DNA of 64,000 nucleotides, taken from positions 372,001 through 436,000 of the forward strand of contig JACJYV010000003.1 of the NCBI GenBank assembly GCA_020635905.1, given 5' to 3'. The position numbers were made by a program, and so were the translations under genes. This document shows positions 26,082 to 36,600 of the stretch, piece by piece; position 1 is the stretch's first letter; each line of letters starts with the position of its first letter. The notes under the pieces are model-generated. The model was given only the letters and a program-made list of their open reading frames with translations, was not told the DNA's origin and searched no databases. The DNA comes from Bacteroidia bacterium (lineage in GTDB: Bacteria > Bacteroidota > Bacteroidia > J057 > JADKCL01).

Positions 26082-29000
26082 TTAATTTCCAGCAATAATC
26101 AACTTGTGCACTTCCACCTGCCCACCTGAGCGGATCTGGATCAGGTAAGTTCCCTGGGCCCAGGGTGTCAGGTCGAATTCGGATTTCAATTGTCCGGGCA
26201 TAAGCGATTTCCGGTCCAGAATCTTACCCGGCAGATCCAGCAGAGTCAATTCCACTAATTCACCTGAAGGTTGCAGCAGCTCTACAAAAACCCGGTCTGA
26301 GGCAGGATTGGGATAAACCAAAATTCCATTTTCCACTCCCGATTCAAGATCGACATTGGTAATGGTCTGGCAGTCCGTATTGGTTCCACAAGCCGAAATT
26401 GCGGTTTGACAAACAACATATGTGCTCACAAAAGCATAGTTATGGACGGGATTCTGCTGAGTGGATACACTTCCATCCCCGAAATTCCAACTCCAACTGG
26501 TCGGCAGGGGATTTCCGCTACTGAGGTCAATGAAATTCACGGAATTTCCTGAAACAGTGTAGGTAAATCCTGCCACCGGCGGCTGACAAACCACGGTCAC
26601 ATTCACGCAACTGGTGGAAGTAAGGCAGCCATTGCCCACGGTCAGGCAAACCTGGAAGGTTCCTGAAGTAAGGTAGGTATGGTTCGGGTTTTGCTGGGTA
26701 CTCTGGATTCCGTCCCCGAAATTCCACGACCAGGTGGTGCCCCCGGTGGACTGATCCGTGAAGGATACAGTCAGGCCGTTGGCGTTGAAAGTAAAGGCTG
26801 CAACCGGGCTGGGACAGGTGATGGTGACCGTTTGACAGGTGGTCTGGGTGCCGCAGGCGCTGTTAACAGTCAGGCATACATTATAGGTTCCCGGTCCCGA
26901 ATAGGTATGAACGGGGTTTTGCACATTGGAGGTGCCCCCATCGCCAAAATTCCAGGACCAGGTGGTGGCTCCCGTGGACTGGTCGGTAAAGGAAGCACTC
27001 ATCTGGTTCACGGAAGAGGTAAATCCTGCCACAGGTGGCGGACAAACGATGCTCACCGTGTGGCAGCTGCTCACCTGTCCGCAGACATTGGTCACCGTGA
27101 GGCAGACTGTGTAAGTGCCCTGGGCCGCATAGGTATGCACGGGGTTGGTCGAAGTGGCTGTGCCTCCATCCCCAAAATTCCAGCTGTACGAAGTTCCGCC
27201 CGTGGAAGAATTGGAAAATACCGCGGTCAGGTTGGTGACAGTTTCCCCGAATGAAGCCGTGGGGGCCGGGCAATTGACTGTAATCGTGTGACAAACGGTA
27301 CTCGGTCCGCAGCCGTTGGTGGCGGTGAGGCATACCTGGTAGGTGCCATTTGCCGCGTAGATATGGCTCGGGCTCGATTGGGTTGAGGTGAATCCGTCGC
27401 CGAAATCCCAGGAAACTGAAGTCGGACTTCCCGTAGTCTGGTTATTGAAGGTGGCAGTGAAGTTATTCACGGAAGAGGCAAAGGCCGCGGTAGGGGTGGG
27501 GCAAGTAATGGTAATGGTCTGGCAATTGCTGTTGCTGCCACAGGCATTGGTGGTGGTGAGGCAAACCGTGTAATTTCCCGTTGCCGCATAGGTATGGGTG
27601 GGATTTTGCAGGGTGGAAGTCTGCCCATCCCCAAAATTCCAGCTCCAGGTGGTGGGGCTGCCAGTGGACTGATCCGTGAAGGTGGCATTGTAATTGGTAC
27701 TGGAAGCCGAAAAGCCAGAACTGGTCTGCGGACAGGTAATGGTGACCTGCTGGCAGGTGGTATCGGCCCCGCAGGGATTGCCCGTGATCAGACAGACCGT
27801 ATAGGTGCCGGTCGCGGCATAGGTATGGCTGGGATTCTGCAAAACGGAGGTTTGTCCGTCTCCAAAATTCCAGCCCCACGAAGTGGGGGTGCCGGTCGAT
27901 TGGTCGGTAAAGGATGCATTATAATTGGTGCTGGAAGCAGCGAATGCAGTCGCAGGGATGGGACAAACAATGGAAACGGTCTGGCAAGAGGTATCAGAAC
28001 TGCATTGATTGCTGCCGATCAGGCAAACGGTGTACGTTCCTGCCGTTGCATAATTATGGGTTGGATTTTGCAGAATGGAGGTATTTCCATCCCCAAAATC
28101 CCATTGCCAGGAGGTCGGATTACCAGCGCTTTGGTCGGTGAAACTCGCCTGCAAAAAGGTCAGGCTCTGGCCGAAAGAAGCCTGTACGGCCGAATCCAGA
28201 TTCAGCACGTAGGACGCAGTGCCCGGACAGCCATTGCCATCTGTCACCGTGACCGTATAGGTCCCTGCGAAGGAGGGGACGATGGTCTGGGTATTTTGTC
28301 CAAAATTCCAGCTATAGCCCGAATACCCACTGGAAGCAGTCAGGGAAATGACGTCACAGGCAGTGGGATTGGGTGGACCATTATAGGTGATGGTCGGGGT
28401 GAAAGTGGGACAACTGATGTAAGTGGTAATGGGAATACAGACCGTATTGCTTCCACAACTGTTACTTGAGGTAAGGCAAATGGTATAGGTTCCCGCGGTG
28501 GGGTAAGTATGTACGGGATTGGTTTGGGTGGAGGTGTTTCCATCGCCAAAATCCCACAAAAGGTTGGCTGGGGGGCCAGTGGTGGAATTATACAAAAATA
28601 CCTGATTATTGCCGATCAGCATGTTGAAAGCAGCATTGGGGGCCACGCAGGGTGCCGAAAAGGGTCCGCAGGTGGTATCAGATCCACATGAGTTGGTGGC
28701 AATCAGACACACCTGATAGACACCCGGGTTTGCATAGGTATGATTGGGATTGGCCAAAGTAGAGGTGGTTCCATCCCCAAAATCCCACAGATAGCTGGTG
28801 GCGCCGGTCGAAAGATTATTATAAACTCCTGTGCCCTGCATTACACAACCTGTCATGGCAGCCACGGGGGGAGCGCAGGTAATCTGAATGAGATTGCAAT
28901 AAGTATTTTGTACGCAACCATTGCCGACGGTCAGGCAAGCGTTGTAATTGCCCGTTGAGGCGTAGGTATGGGAAGGATTTTGCTGGGTGGAAGTGGATCC

Positions 29001-32000
29001 GTCGCCAAAATCCCACAACCAGGAAACGGGGCTTCCTATGGAATTATCCGTAAAATTGTTGATCAGGTTATTTCCAGTGACCCCAAATGCAGACTGAATG
29101 GTATTGCAGCCTGTGGTAATGGTCTGACACAGGGTGTCAGCGCTGCAACTGTCGCTCATGATCAGACAAACGGTGTAGGTACCCGATGCGGCATAAGCAT
29201 GGGTGGGATTTTTGAGGGCTGAGGTGTTTCCATCTCCAAAGTCCCAGCTCCAGGTGGTCGGGTTTCCAATGCTTTGGTTGACAAAGGTGGCGGTCAGACC
29301 ACTGAACCCATGATACCAGGAGGCCAGAAGTTGATTACAGGTTATAGTAACCGGGAAACAAATGGTATCCGTTCCGCAATTGGAGGCCATGGAGGCGCAG
29401 ACCGTATAGGTACCAGGAGCGGCGTAGGTATGAACCAGGTTTTCACCCTGAACCACAGGGGAACCATCGCCAAAGTCGTAATCAATCAGGAAAATCCCGG
29501 GATTGTTTTTGGCAAATAATACGGTCAATCCATACACATAGGGGGTTACGCTGGTGGTGCCCCAGGGGCAATGGACGTTCACAATTTCACAGTGAGAAAC
29601 TGTCCCGCAGGCTCCCGTGGAAGTCAGGCAAACGTTGTATTGCCCATAGGCAGCGTAAACGTGGCTCACATTTTGACCTGTGCCAGTTCCTCCATCCCCA
29701 AAATCCCAACTCCAACTTGTTGGGGTGAAATTTGATACAGCTCCAAAACTGTAATTGGCGCCATTACCAGTGTAATACTGAATTCCAGTGCTCAGAACGG
29801 GGCAAACCACATTGATGGTATAGCATTTCACATCATTCCCGCAGGATGAAATCCGGGTCAGGCAAACCGTGTAAGTCCCCGTATTGGCATAGCTGTGCGT
29901 GTGATCTCCCAGCCCCGAAACAGTTCCGTCCCCATGATCCCAGCTGTAAGTTCCACTCCCGGATCCAGTTACCACAAAAGACACATCCATGTTCGAAATG
30001 GTAAAAGTAAAGTCGGAAATGGGCGTGATACAGCCTCCTGTATTACAAATTGAACTGCACTGGGCTATGGTGTCGATGGGTACCAGGGAACCAAAGGTTT
30101 GGGTTATGGCCAGGGCATTGGAATTGATGGTTGCAGAAACCATGGTTTCAGGATCTGTTTGGAAGCCAGAGGTAGTCATGGTGCTGCAACTGTAAACCAG
30201 GGATGAATTGGTTTTCATGATCAGCATGTCACTATCCTGACTGGATTGTTTTTGGGTGCCCACCATCACTACTGAGCCGTCGGCGGCGCGGGCAATTCCA
30301 TAGCCATATTCCCCAAAGACCGTTCCTTCATCTTTCGCATAAACGAGGCTGCCGGTCGGGCCTACCCTCATCACTACAAAATCCCTGTCTCCGTTATTGG
30401 GATTGAAATTCCATTGGTCATAATCTGTGCCCACTGCGACCACGCTTCCATCCGTCATTTCCACCAGATCCGAGAATTCCGTATTGCCGTATTCGTATTG
30501 GCACTCCCACAAAAGGTTCAGGTTTGCATCAAATTTCCTCAGCCCCCCTACTCCACCGTCACTGAACAGTCCCACGAAATCCCCACTCGCAGTGGGAATA
30601 ATCCGGTACATATAATTGACCAGGTACCCCCACTGTGGCCCTTTTGCATTCTGCACCACCCCGGAGGAATTGGTAACTCCAACTTCATACCCGCCATTGC
30701 CGAAAATGGCTCCCCCATTGGGCAAGGCCAGGGCACTGGTATTATAAATGGAGTAGGACCGGGTCCAGATCGGGGTTCCCACGGAATCCACCTTGGAAAG
30801 GAAACTGACCCCAGCCAGCCGGCCAGCGGCCAAAATGTCCCCGTTGGGATAGAGATCAATGTCAAAAATTTCATCTGTGCCTGAATTCCCAAAAGTTTTA
30901 AACCACTTCTGGGTTCCGTTGGGCTTGGTTTTCAGGATAAATCCATCAAAATTGCCCAAACTGGTTTTACCTCCAATCAGGTAATCCCCGTTGGGACAAA
31001 CCACTATTTCGACCGGCAACTCATTCGAGGGTGTCTCAAACCATTTGGTCCATTGCACATTGATCCCCGCATCGACCTTGGTCAGAGTGATATCGTGGTT
31101 GGAGGTCGTCCCTTTATACCCCAAAAGAATGAATCCGCCGTCGGGTGTAGGCTGAATATCCACCCCTTTTTCGTCGCCATTTCCCTGGTTCATCAGGTAT
31201 CCGTAAGAAACTCCCTGACCCACATTGATTATCCTGCAATAGGTGGCAGTATTGCAGGAGTTGGTAACGGTGAGGCAGATATTGTAAATGCCACCCGAAG
31301 GGTAGGTATGGACAGGATTGGCAGCCGTGGAAGTGGTTCCGTCGCCAAATTTCCACAACCTGGAGATCACAAAGGAAGTGGTATCGGTCAGTGCCACGCT
31401 CAAACCTGTATTGAAGGCAATAAAGCCGGGGTTCAATATGTCGCAATGGTACCATTGGCAGGTTGTATCCGCGCCGCAGGCGCTGTTTGCGATCAAACAG
31501 ACCAGGAAAGAGTCACCAACGGCATAATCATGGGTTGGATTGAGCAAATTAGAGGTATTTCCATCCCCAAAATCCCAACTGAAGGTGCTTCCATTCTGCG
31601 AGGTATTGACCAGATCTATATGCGTCCCTGTCACGGTCATGGTAAAAGAGGCCACAGGAAGGCTGCTGGTAACATTGATGGAAACCAGAGCGGAATCCAG
31701 GCAAAGCCCGTTGCTGCTCACCAGCAAAATATCCTCTGTACCCAGGGTATTGAAAACAGGATTATAGTTGGCCGTGGTATCCACCAGGTTGCCTCCGCGG
31801 TACCAGTTATGACTCAACGATCCCCCTGAAATATCGACCAGGGGCAGGCTTCCTCCCAGACAAACCAGGGTATCTGCATCTATGGAGGCAAATTCGCAGA
31901 AATCAACCGGCATACATTTTTCCGCCGTATCGCAGGCTCCAATCGCAGTCAGACTTACAATGTAGGTGCCATATACAGAGTAGGTATGTGTGGGATTTTC

Positions 32001-33395
32001 CTGACCAGATATGGTTCCGTCCCCAAAATTCCAGCGGTATTTGTACGCACCAACTGACGTGTTATTAAAGGTCACGGTTCCCCCCACGTTTGACATGGTA
32101 AACCCGGCCTGGGTTACCTCAGGACAGGAATAACACACCAATGAATCGGCCAGATATTTATTTGTGTAGCCAATCTGAACATTCGCGGGTGCAGGAGTTG
32201 AATAGGTTAAATTGCTTACGGTAACTGAATAATTGGAAAAAACCATAGGTAACGAGGGAGGAGCCGCGCGGAATCCAGATCCCACCCCACAGAGGCTTTT
32301 ATCTACTTTCCAAATGTAAGCATCACTATTTGAGCTCCAGGCCGGGGCCGAACTTCCGCCATAAACAGGATACCCATCATCTGTCAATACTCCCCTTCCA
32401 ATGGCAGATTTCTGATTTTGGCTAAAAACACCTGACATAGAAATATTTCCGTCGGGGTCCACGAGGTATATATAGTCATCGTAATCCTGGCAAATGGTTC
32501 CACAAATCCTGCGTACCGTTATCCAAAAAGTTCCGTCTTCTCTGGGGATAATGTCCCTCACACTTGCAAAACCCTGTTGGTAAGTAAGGAAATCGTAATT
32601 TTTGGCCCAGATCAGGCTCCCCGACGGGGTAAAACGGGCCAGCAGGAAGGGAGAATAACTACTGTTGGTGGTTCCCTCTCCTCCAAAAACCAGACTTCCG
32701 TCGGCCAATTCGCCCACACTTTGAAATTCGTCATAGGAGGTGAAACCATAGCTGACATTACACTTTTTAACCCATTGCAGATTTCCCAGGGAATCCAGTT
32801 TTCCAGCCACTGCATGATCGGGGTTGCCCAGACTGTTGATGTTGGTGATAAATGCGTAGCCTCCGTGTTTCAACGGGACGAGCCAGGTCATGTCATGAGC
32901 CAGGGTATATTGCTTGCGCCATTGAATATTTCCAAGGCTATCCGTTTTTGTAATCCCGTTACCATACAGCAGATAACCCTTGTCCGGGCAAATTTGCGCG
33001 AATCCATCATCGTACCCACCCAAGGCTGAAATTACGTTCAGGTTACTGTCTAGCCTTACCATGGCATGTTTCCCGGTCAAAGGATCTGTTACACCCGTGA
33101 GGTAGGTTTTTTGCTTAAAGGGAGTTAGCACGCCCAACTGTGGGGTGGGAGATTTTGCCCAAAGGATGTTTCCGTGCAAATCATATTTAATGATCCCGTT
33201 TCCTGCCAGGGGATGAGAAAAAAAGCCTACATACCCTTTGTCATGATCCTGGATGAAGCCCCCCAGCCCCTCGCTGGTTCCCGTGTTGATGATTTTTTTC
33301 ATGAACCCAACCTGGGCCCTTACGGGTTGAAAAACGAGAATCAGAAATAAAAAGCAGGAGAAAAAGGTAAAAAATCTGGTTAAGTAGTTAAACAT
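26082..33395 (-). CDS. Giant T9SS-secreted PKD-repeat protein (2437 aa)
   Basis: A signal peptide (MFNYLTRFFTFFSCFLFLILVF...VRAQ) precedes a propeller-like region of GGYAFITN/DGGFILLGYKG-type repeats (about residues 25-420). Three PKD repeats follow, then a second propeller-like region (about 740-1110), then 15 more PKD repeats to about 2330. In total 18 WxFGDG-type cores are visible (one is YSWDHGDG), interrupted near 1690-1760 by an Ig-like segment without the core. A type-A sorting domain (VYPNPASDRVFVELL to the end, about 2350-2437) closes the protein. PKD repeats are ~75-80 aa. Those in the C-terminal third are most alike, suggesting recent internal duplication. The frame extends to a TTG at 33425, but the ATG at 33395 fits the signal peptide. 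Likely an adhesin or gliding-associated filament. Confidence 0.9.
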   Translation of the reverse strand: MFNYLTRFFTFFSCFLFLILVFQPVRAQVGFMKKIINTGTSEGLGGFIQDHDKGYVGFFSHPLAGNGIIKYDLHGNILWAKSPTPQLGVLTPFKQKTYLTGVTDPLTGKHAMVRLDSNLNVISALGGYDDGFAQICPDKGYLLYGNGITKTDSLGNIQWRKQYTLAHDMTWLVPLKHGGYAFITNINSLGNPDHAVAGKLDSLGNLQWVKKCNVSYGFTSYDEFQSVGELADGSLVFGGEGTTNSSYSPFLLARFTPSGSLIWAKNYDFLTYQQGFASVRDIIPREDGTFWITVRRICGTICQDYDDYIYLVDPDGNISMSGVFSQNQKSAIGRGVLTDDGYPVYGGSSAPAWSSNSDAYIWKVDKSLCGVGSGFRAAPPSLPMVFSNYSVTVSNLTYSTPAPANVQIGYTNKYLADSLVCYSCPEVTQAGFTMSNVGGTVTFNNTSVGAYKYRWNFGDGTISGQENPTHTYSVYGTYIVSLTAIGACDTAEKCMPVDFCEFASIDADTLVCLGGSLPLVDISGGSLSHNWYRGGNLVDTTANYNPVFNTLGTEDILLVSSNGLCLDSALVSINVTSSLPVASFTMTVTGTHIDLVNTSQNGSTFSWDFGDGNTSNLLNPTHDYAVGDSFLVCLIANSACGADTTCQWYHCDILNPGFIAFNTGLSVALTDTTSFVISRLWKFGDGTTSTAANPVHTYPSGGIYNICLTVTNSCNTATYCRIINVGQGVSYGYLMNQGNGDEKGVDIQPTPDGGFILLGYKGTTSNHDITLTKVDAGINVQWTKWFETPSNELPVEIVVCPNGDYLIGGKTSLGNFDGFILKTKPNGTQKWFKTFGNSGTDEIFDIDLYPNGDILAAGRLAGVSFLSKVDSVGTPIWTRSYSIYNTSALALPNGGAIFGNGGYEVGVTNSSGVVQNAKGPQWGYLVNYMYRIIPTASGDFVGLFSDGGVGGLRKFDANLNLLWECQYEYGNTEFSDLVEMTDGSVVAVGTDYDQWNFNPNNGDRDFVVMRVGPTGSLVYAKDEGTVFGEYGYGIARAADGSVVMVGTQKQSSQDSDMLIMKTNSSLVYSCSTMTTSGFQTDPETMVSATINSNALAITQTFGSLVPIDTIAQCSSICNTGGCITPISDFTFTISNMDVSFVVTGSGSGTYSWDHGDGTVSGLGDHTHSYANTGTYTVCLTRISSCGNDVKCYTINVVCPVLSTGIQYYTGNGANYSFGAVSNFTPTSWSWDFGDGGTGTGQNVSHVYAAYGQYNVCLTSTGACGTVSHCEIVNVHCPWGTTSVTPYVYGLTVLFAKNNPGIFLIDYDFGDGSPVVQGENLVHTYAAPGTYTVCASMASNCGTDTICFPVTITCNQLLASWYHGFSGLTATFVNQSIGNPTTWSWDFGDGNTSALKNPTHAYAASGTYTVCLIMSDSCSADTLCQTITTGCNTIQSAFGVTGNNLINNFTDNSIGSPVSWLWDFGDGSTSTQQNPSHTYASTGNYNACLTVGNGCVQNTYCNLIQITCAPPVAAMTGCVMQGTGVYNNLSTGATSYLWDFGDGTTSTLANPNHTYANPGVYQVCLIATNSCGSDTTCGPFSAPCVAPNAAFNMLIGNNQVFLYNSTTGPPANLLWDFGDGNTSTQTNPVHTYPTAGTYTICLTSSNSCGSNTVCIPITTYISCPTFTPTITYNGPPNPTACDVISLTASSGYSGYSWNFGQNTQTIVPSFAGTYTVTVTDGNGCPGTASYVLNLDSAVQASFGQSLTFLQASFTDQSAGNPTSWQWDFGDGNTSILQNPTHNYATAGTYTVCLIGSNQCSSDTSCQTVSIVCPIPATAFAASSTNYNASFTDQSTGTPTSWGWNFGDGQTSVLQNPSHTYAATGTYTVCLITGNPCGADTTCQQVTITCPQTSSGFSASSTNYNATFTDQSTGSPTTWSWNFGDGQTSTLQNPTHTYAATGNYTVCLTTTNACGSNSNCQTITITCPTPTAAFASSVNNFTATFNNQTTGSPTSVSWDFGDGFTSTQSSPSHIYAANGTYQVCLTATNGCGPSTVCHTITVNCPAPTASFGETVTNLTAVFSNSSTGGTSYSWNFGDGGTATSTNPVHTYAAQGTYTVCLTVTNVCGQVSSCHTVSIVCPPPVAGFTSSVNQMSASFTDQSTGATTWSWNFGDGGTSNVQNPVHTYSGPGTYNVCLTVNSACGTQTTCQTVTITCPSPVAAFTFNANGLTVSFTDQSTGGTTWSWNFGDGIQSTQQNPNHTYLTSGTFQVCLTVGNGCLTSTSCVNVTVVCQPPVAGFTYTVSGNSVNFIDLSSGNPLPTSWSWNFGDGSVSTQQNPVHNYAFVSTYVVCQTAISACGTNTDCQTITNVDLESGVENGILVYPNPASDRVFVELLQPSGELVELTLLDLPGKILDRKSLMPGQLKSEFDLTPWAQGTYLIQIRSGGQVEVHKLIIAGN

Positions 33396-33566
33396 AAGGT
33401 CTTTTGAATTGAGTCGGTAAGTCAAAAATTAGAAATCAACCTTTGATTTCCATCGTATGAGAGAAATTGGGATTTCTGCATTGCCTGCAGTTAAAAGTAG
33501 TTATAGCTGGCATCATATCAAACAGGCTTTTTCCCAATGAGCCACATGGTCCCAAAGGGGACATTT

Positions 33567-33595
33567 GCCCGGCGCTCGAAAGTGCCGGGCATTTT
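33567..33595. terminator. Hairpin with T-run between two minus-strand surface-protein genes
   Basis: A perfect 7-bp stem GCCCGGC / GCCGGGC with a 10-base loop is followed on the plus strand by ATTTTT and preceded by ATTT. A second small hairpin (GTCCCAAAGGGGAC) lies just upstream at about 33549-33562. It lies directly after the stop of the minus-strand gene ending at 33601, so it probably terminates that transcript, though the better T-run is on the plus strand. Confidence 0.5.
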
Positions 33596-33600
33596 TGTCA

Positions 33601-36600
33601 CTATCTTCTGATTACCAGCCTTCTGTATTCAATTTCGGATCCCGAAATTACTTTCAGCAAATAGCTTCCCTGGGCAATCTGGCTCAGCTCCATGGTCGCC
33701 TCAGGGCTTCCCTTCGCTACATCCTGGCGAAGCAACACCTTGCCCGCCAGATCCATGAGCCAGATTTCTCTTGATTCTTCCTGGCTTCCATCCCATCTCA
33801 GGGTTACCTGGTCCGCCGCGGGATTCGGGAATACACTTAGCCAAGAGCTAATGGCTTCGGGCTGCGGGCCCTCAGCAAGATTTTGCTTCTGACCCGCCAC
33901 GGTATCGCAGAAATCCACCCATACATTGTACAATTCTGTGCCCGTGGAATACAGAGAGGCATCCACCCGCAGGGTTTCGGCCGGGTTGACTGCCACGGAG
34001 CGCAGGAGATTGCCATTCTGGTAATAGGACACAGTCGAGCCCGTCCGCTCTATTTCCATCACATCGCCCAAATTCACCGAGCCTACCCACTGATTGAAGC
34101 CGCTTTGCTCCTCACGGATTTTGAGCGCTCCTTTGTTATTATAAAAGGCATAATCAATGGTGGTCGGTTGCTGGTCTGTGTCTTGATCGCTGAGGCCAAC
34201 GTAGTAGGAATAAGCCAGAGAGTGCACTTCGTGCACCATTTTGCCATCCTGGTTGCCCAGGAGTTTGTTGTCAGAGCGGGCGCCAGAGGTGCCCCATGAG
34301 CCGCTGCCGGGAACGGTGCGGGTGAGCGTTTCGCCGTTGACGGCTGCTCCCACTTCCCCTTCCCAGACCACTTTGGCCAGGATTTCGAAGGTGAGGAATT
34401 CATTATTTCCTCCAATATCCGTGATGGTAACCGTGTAAATCCCGGGCTGCTTTCCACTGATGGAAGCAGTTGTTTCGCCGCTGCTCCAGTTGAAGTTGTA
34501 GGGCGGCGTTCCCGCGGATACAGTCAGGCTGACCGCTCCATTATTGGCAAAACAGTCGCTGTGAGTGAGGCTGGAAATGATGTTAAGCGGCAGGGAATCC
34601 GTACAAAAATCTGTGAATACGTTGGAAACCACCGTGTTTTTGGTGTAGAGGCTGGCGTCCACAAACAGGAAGTCGCCTGCATTGGCGGTAGTAGTGCGGA
34701 GCAAAATTCCGTTTTTCCAATAGGTCAGGCTATTGCCCGTGCGGTTAATCCGCAGGGTATCGCCTGTGGTAAAGGTGCCCTGAGCCTGCTGATAGCCGCT
34801 TTTCTCCCTGATTTGCAGATTTCCCTGGTTGAAGAAGAAGGAATAATCCATGGAATTGGGGCTGAGATCGGGATTGGTGGAGGCCAGGCCCAGGTAATAA
34901 TTATAGCTGAGGGAATTCACGATGTGAATCATTTCTCCGTCCGCATTGGGCGGCAGGACCTGCTGAGAGCGGGCCCCGCTCGTAGTCCAGCCCGCACCCG
35001 AAGCGGTGCGGGTGAGTTGGTTTCCGCTGGCGCTTGCGCCAGCTACTTCCACCCAGTTGATCTCACTGAATAGCTCCCAGTTTCCATTGATTGATCCTCC
35101 GTTTTGGTCGGTCACGGTCACGGCATAGGTCCCGCTGCCAAGGTCGGCGAGGTCCTCGCTGGTGGCAGCATTGCTCCAGGTGAACTGATAGGGCGGCTTG
35201 CCGCCCCTGACGATCAGGTCGAGTGCCCCGACAGGGCTGGAAGTGCACACGTCCTGCGTGGCAGAGGCAAAGATTATAAAAGGAGCGGGGCTGCAAAAAT
35301 CCGTCTCCACATTCGTGAGAAACATGTTTTTCTTGCGCAAATCAGCATCCACCACCAGACCCAGGCTGGAATTGATGGCGACGCTGTGCACCACCACTCC
35401 ATTCAGCAACCAGCTCAAGGTACTGCCCGCGCGGGAAATTTCCAGGGTATCCCCTACCCCAACGCTGCCTACGTTGACTGGATTTGAAGCACCTGATTTT
35501 ACCGAAAGAGATTGATTATTGACGATGAAACAATGGTCAGATTGATTGGGCAGATTGGCAGGATCCCATTCAGACAGGCCAATTTTGTACACAAAATTTT
35601 TGTTGTGCACCACGTGTTGCATGGCCCCATCTGTGTTGGGGGCCAGGTATTCCACTGATATGCCCAGGGCTTCGCCCCAGGTCGAGCCTGGTGCGGTGCG
35701 GGTCAGGGTGTTTCCGCTGGCGCTGGCGCCAGTGGCTGCGGTCCAGGTGATGGGGCCAAAGCCCACCTCAAGTTGGAAGGTGTCCGCCCCCGGACAGGCA
35801 TTGGAATCGAGGACATTCACCACATAATTTCCCGCTCCACTCACCATGACGGATGAAGTGGTATCCCCGTTTGACCACAGGTAGCTGGCAAATCCCGACG
35901 GGGCTGATAGGGTTACCGTGTCGCAGGCTGTGGGAGAGGATGGTCCTGAATAGGCTATGGTGACCGCAACAGGTGCACACCCGGCAAAAACCGTCACATT
36001 CTGGCAGAATGTGTCCGCACCGCAGGAGTCTGTGATGATGAGACACACATTATAGGTTCCATCGGTCGCATAGGTATGCGCAGGGTTTTGCTGGGTGGAG
36101 GTGGCACCGTCGCCGAAATCCCACGCCCACGAAGTGGGCGTGCCTGAACTGGCGTCAGTAAAGAAGACATCGAGGGCGGAAGTGGAGTCGGTGAAAATAC
36201 CTGACAAACCTGTTTGTTGATTTTTATCATGAATATCCAGAATCAATGTCTGAACAAAAGTGCCAGGACCAGTGAAAGTTTCTCCGTCATAGGTAACATT
36301 GGTCCGGAAATTGCCACAAATAACCACTGAAGAATCGAAAAGAGAATAAGTAGCTCCTGAGTAATCAGTAGTTTGGGTTGTAACCAAAGTCGTTTCAACC
36401 CAAAGCGGGGCACCACATTGGCTTAGCTTGAATAAATACAAACTTCCTTTATTATTTGTTCCGGGCAAAAAAGTCTGGCCAAAAAGGGCAGAATCCCCAT
36501 AATACCCACCCGAGACAAGTATTTCATTTGAATTATTAAGGTGGATATTGGGTCCATTGATGGATGGAAACCCCATTGACAGGTCTGAGCGGGCCCAGAT

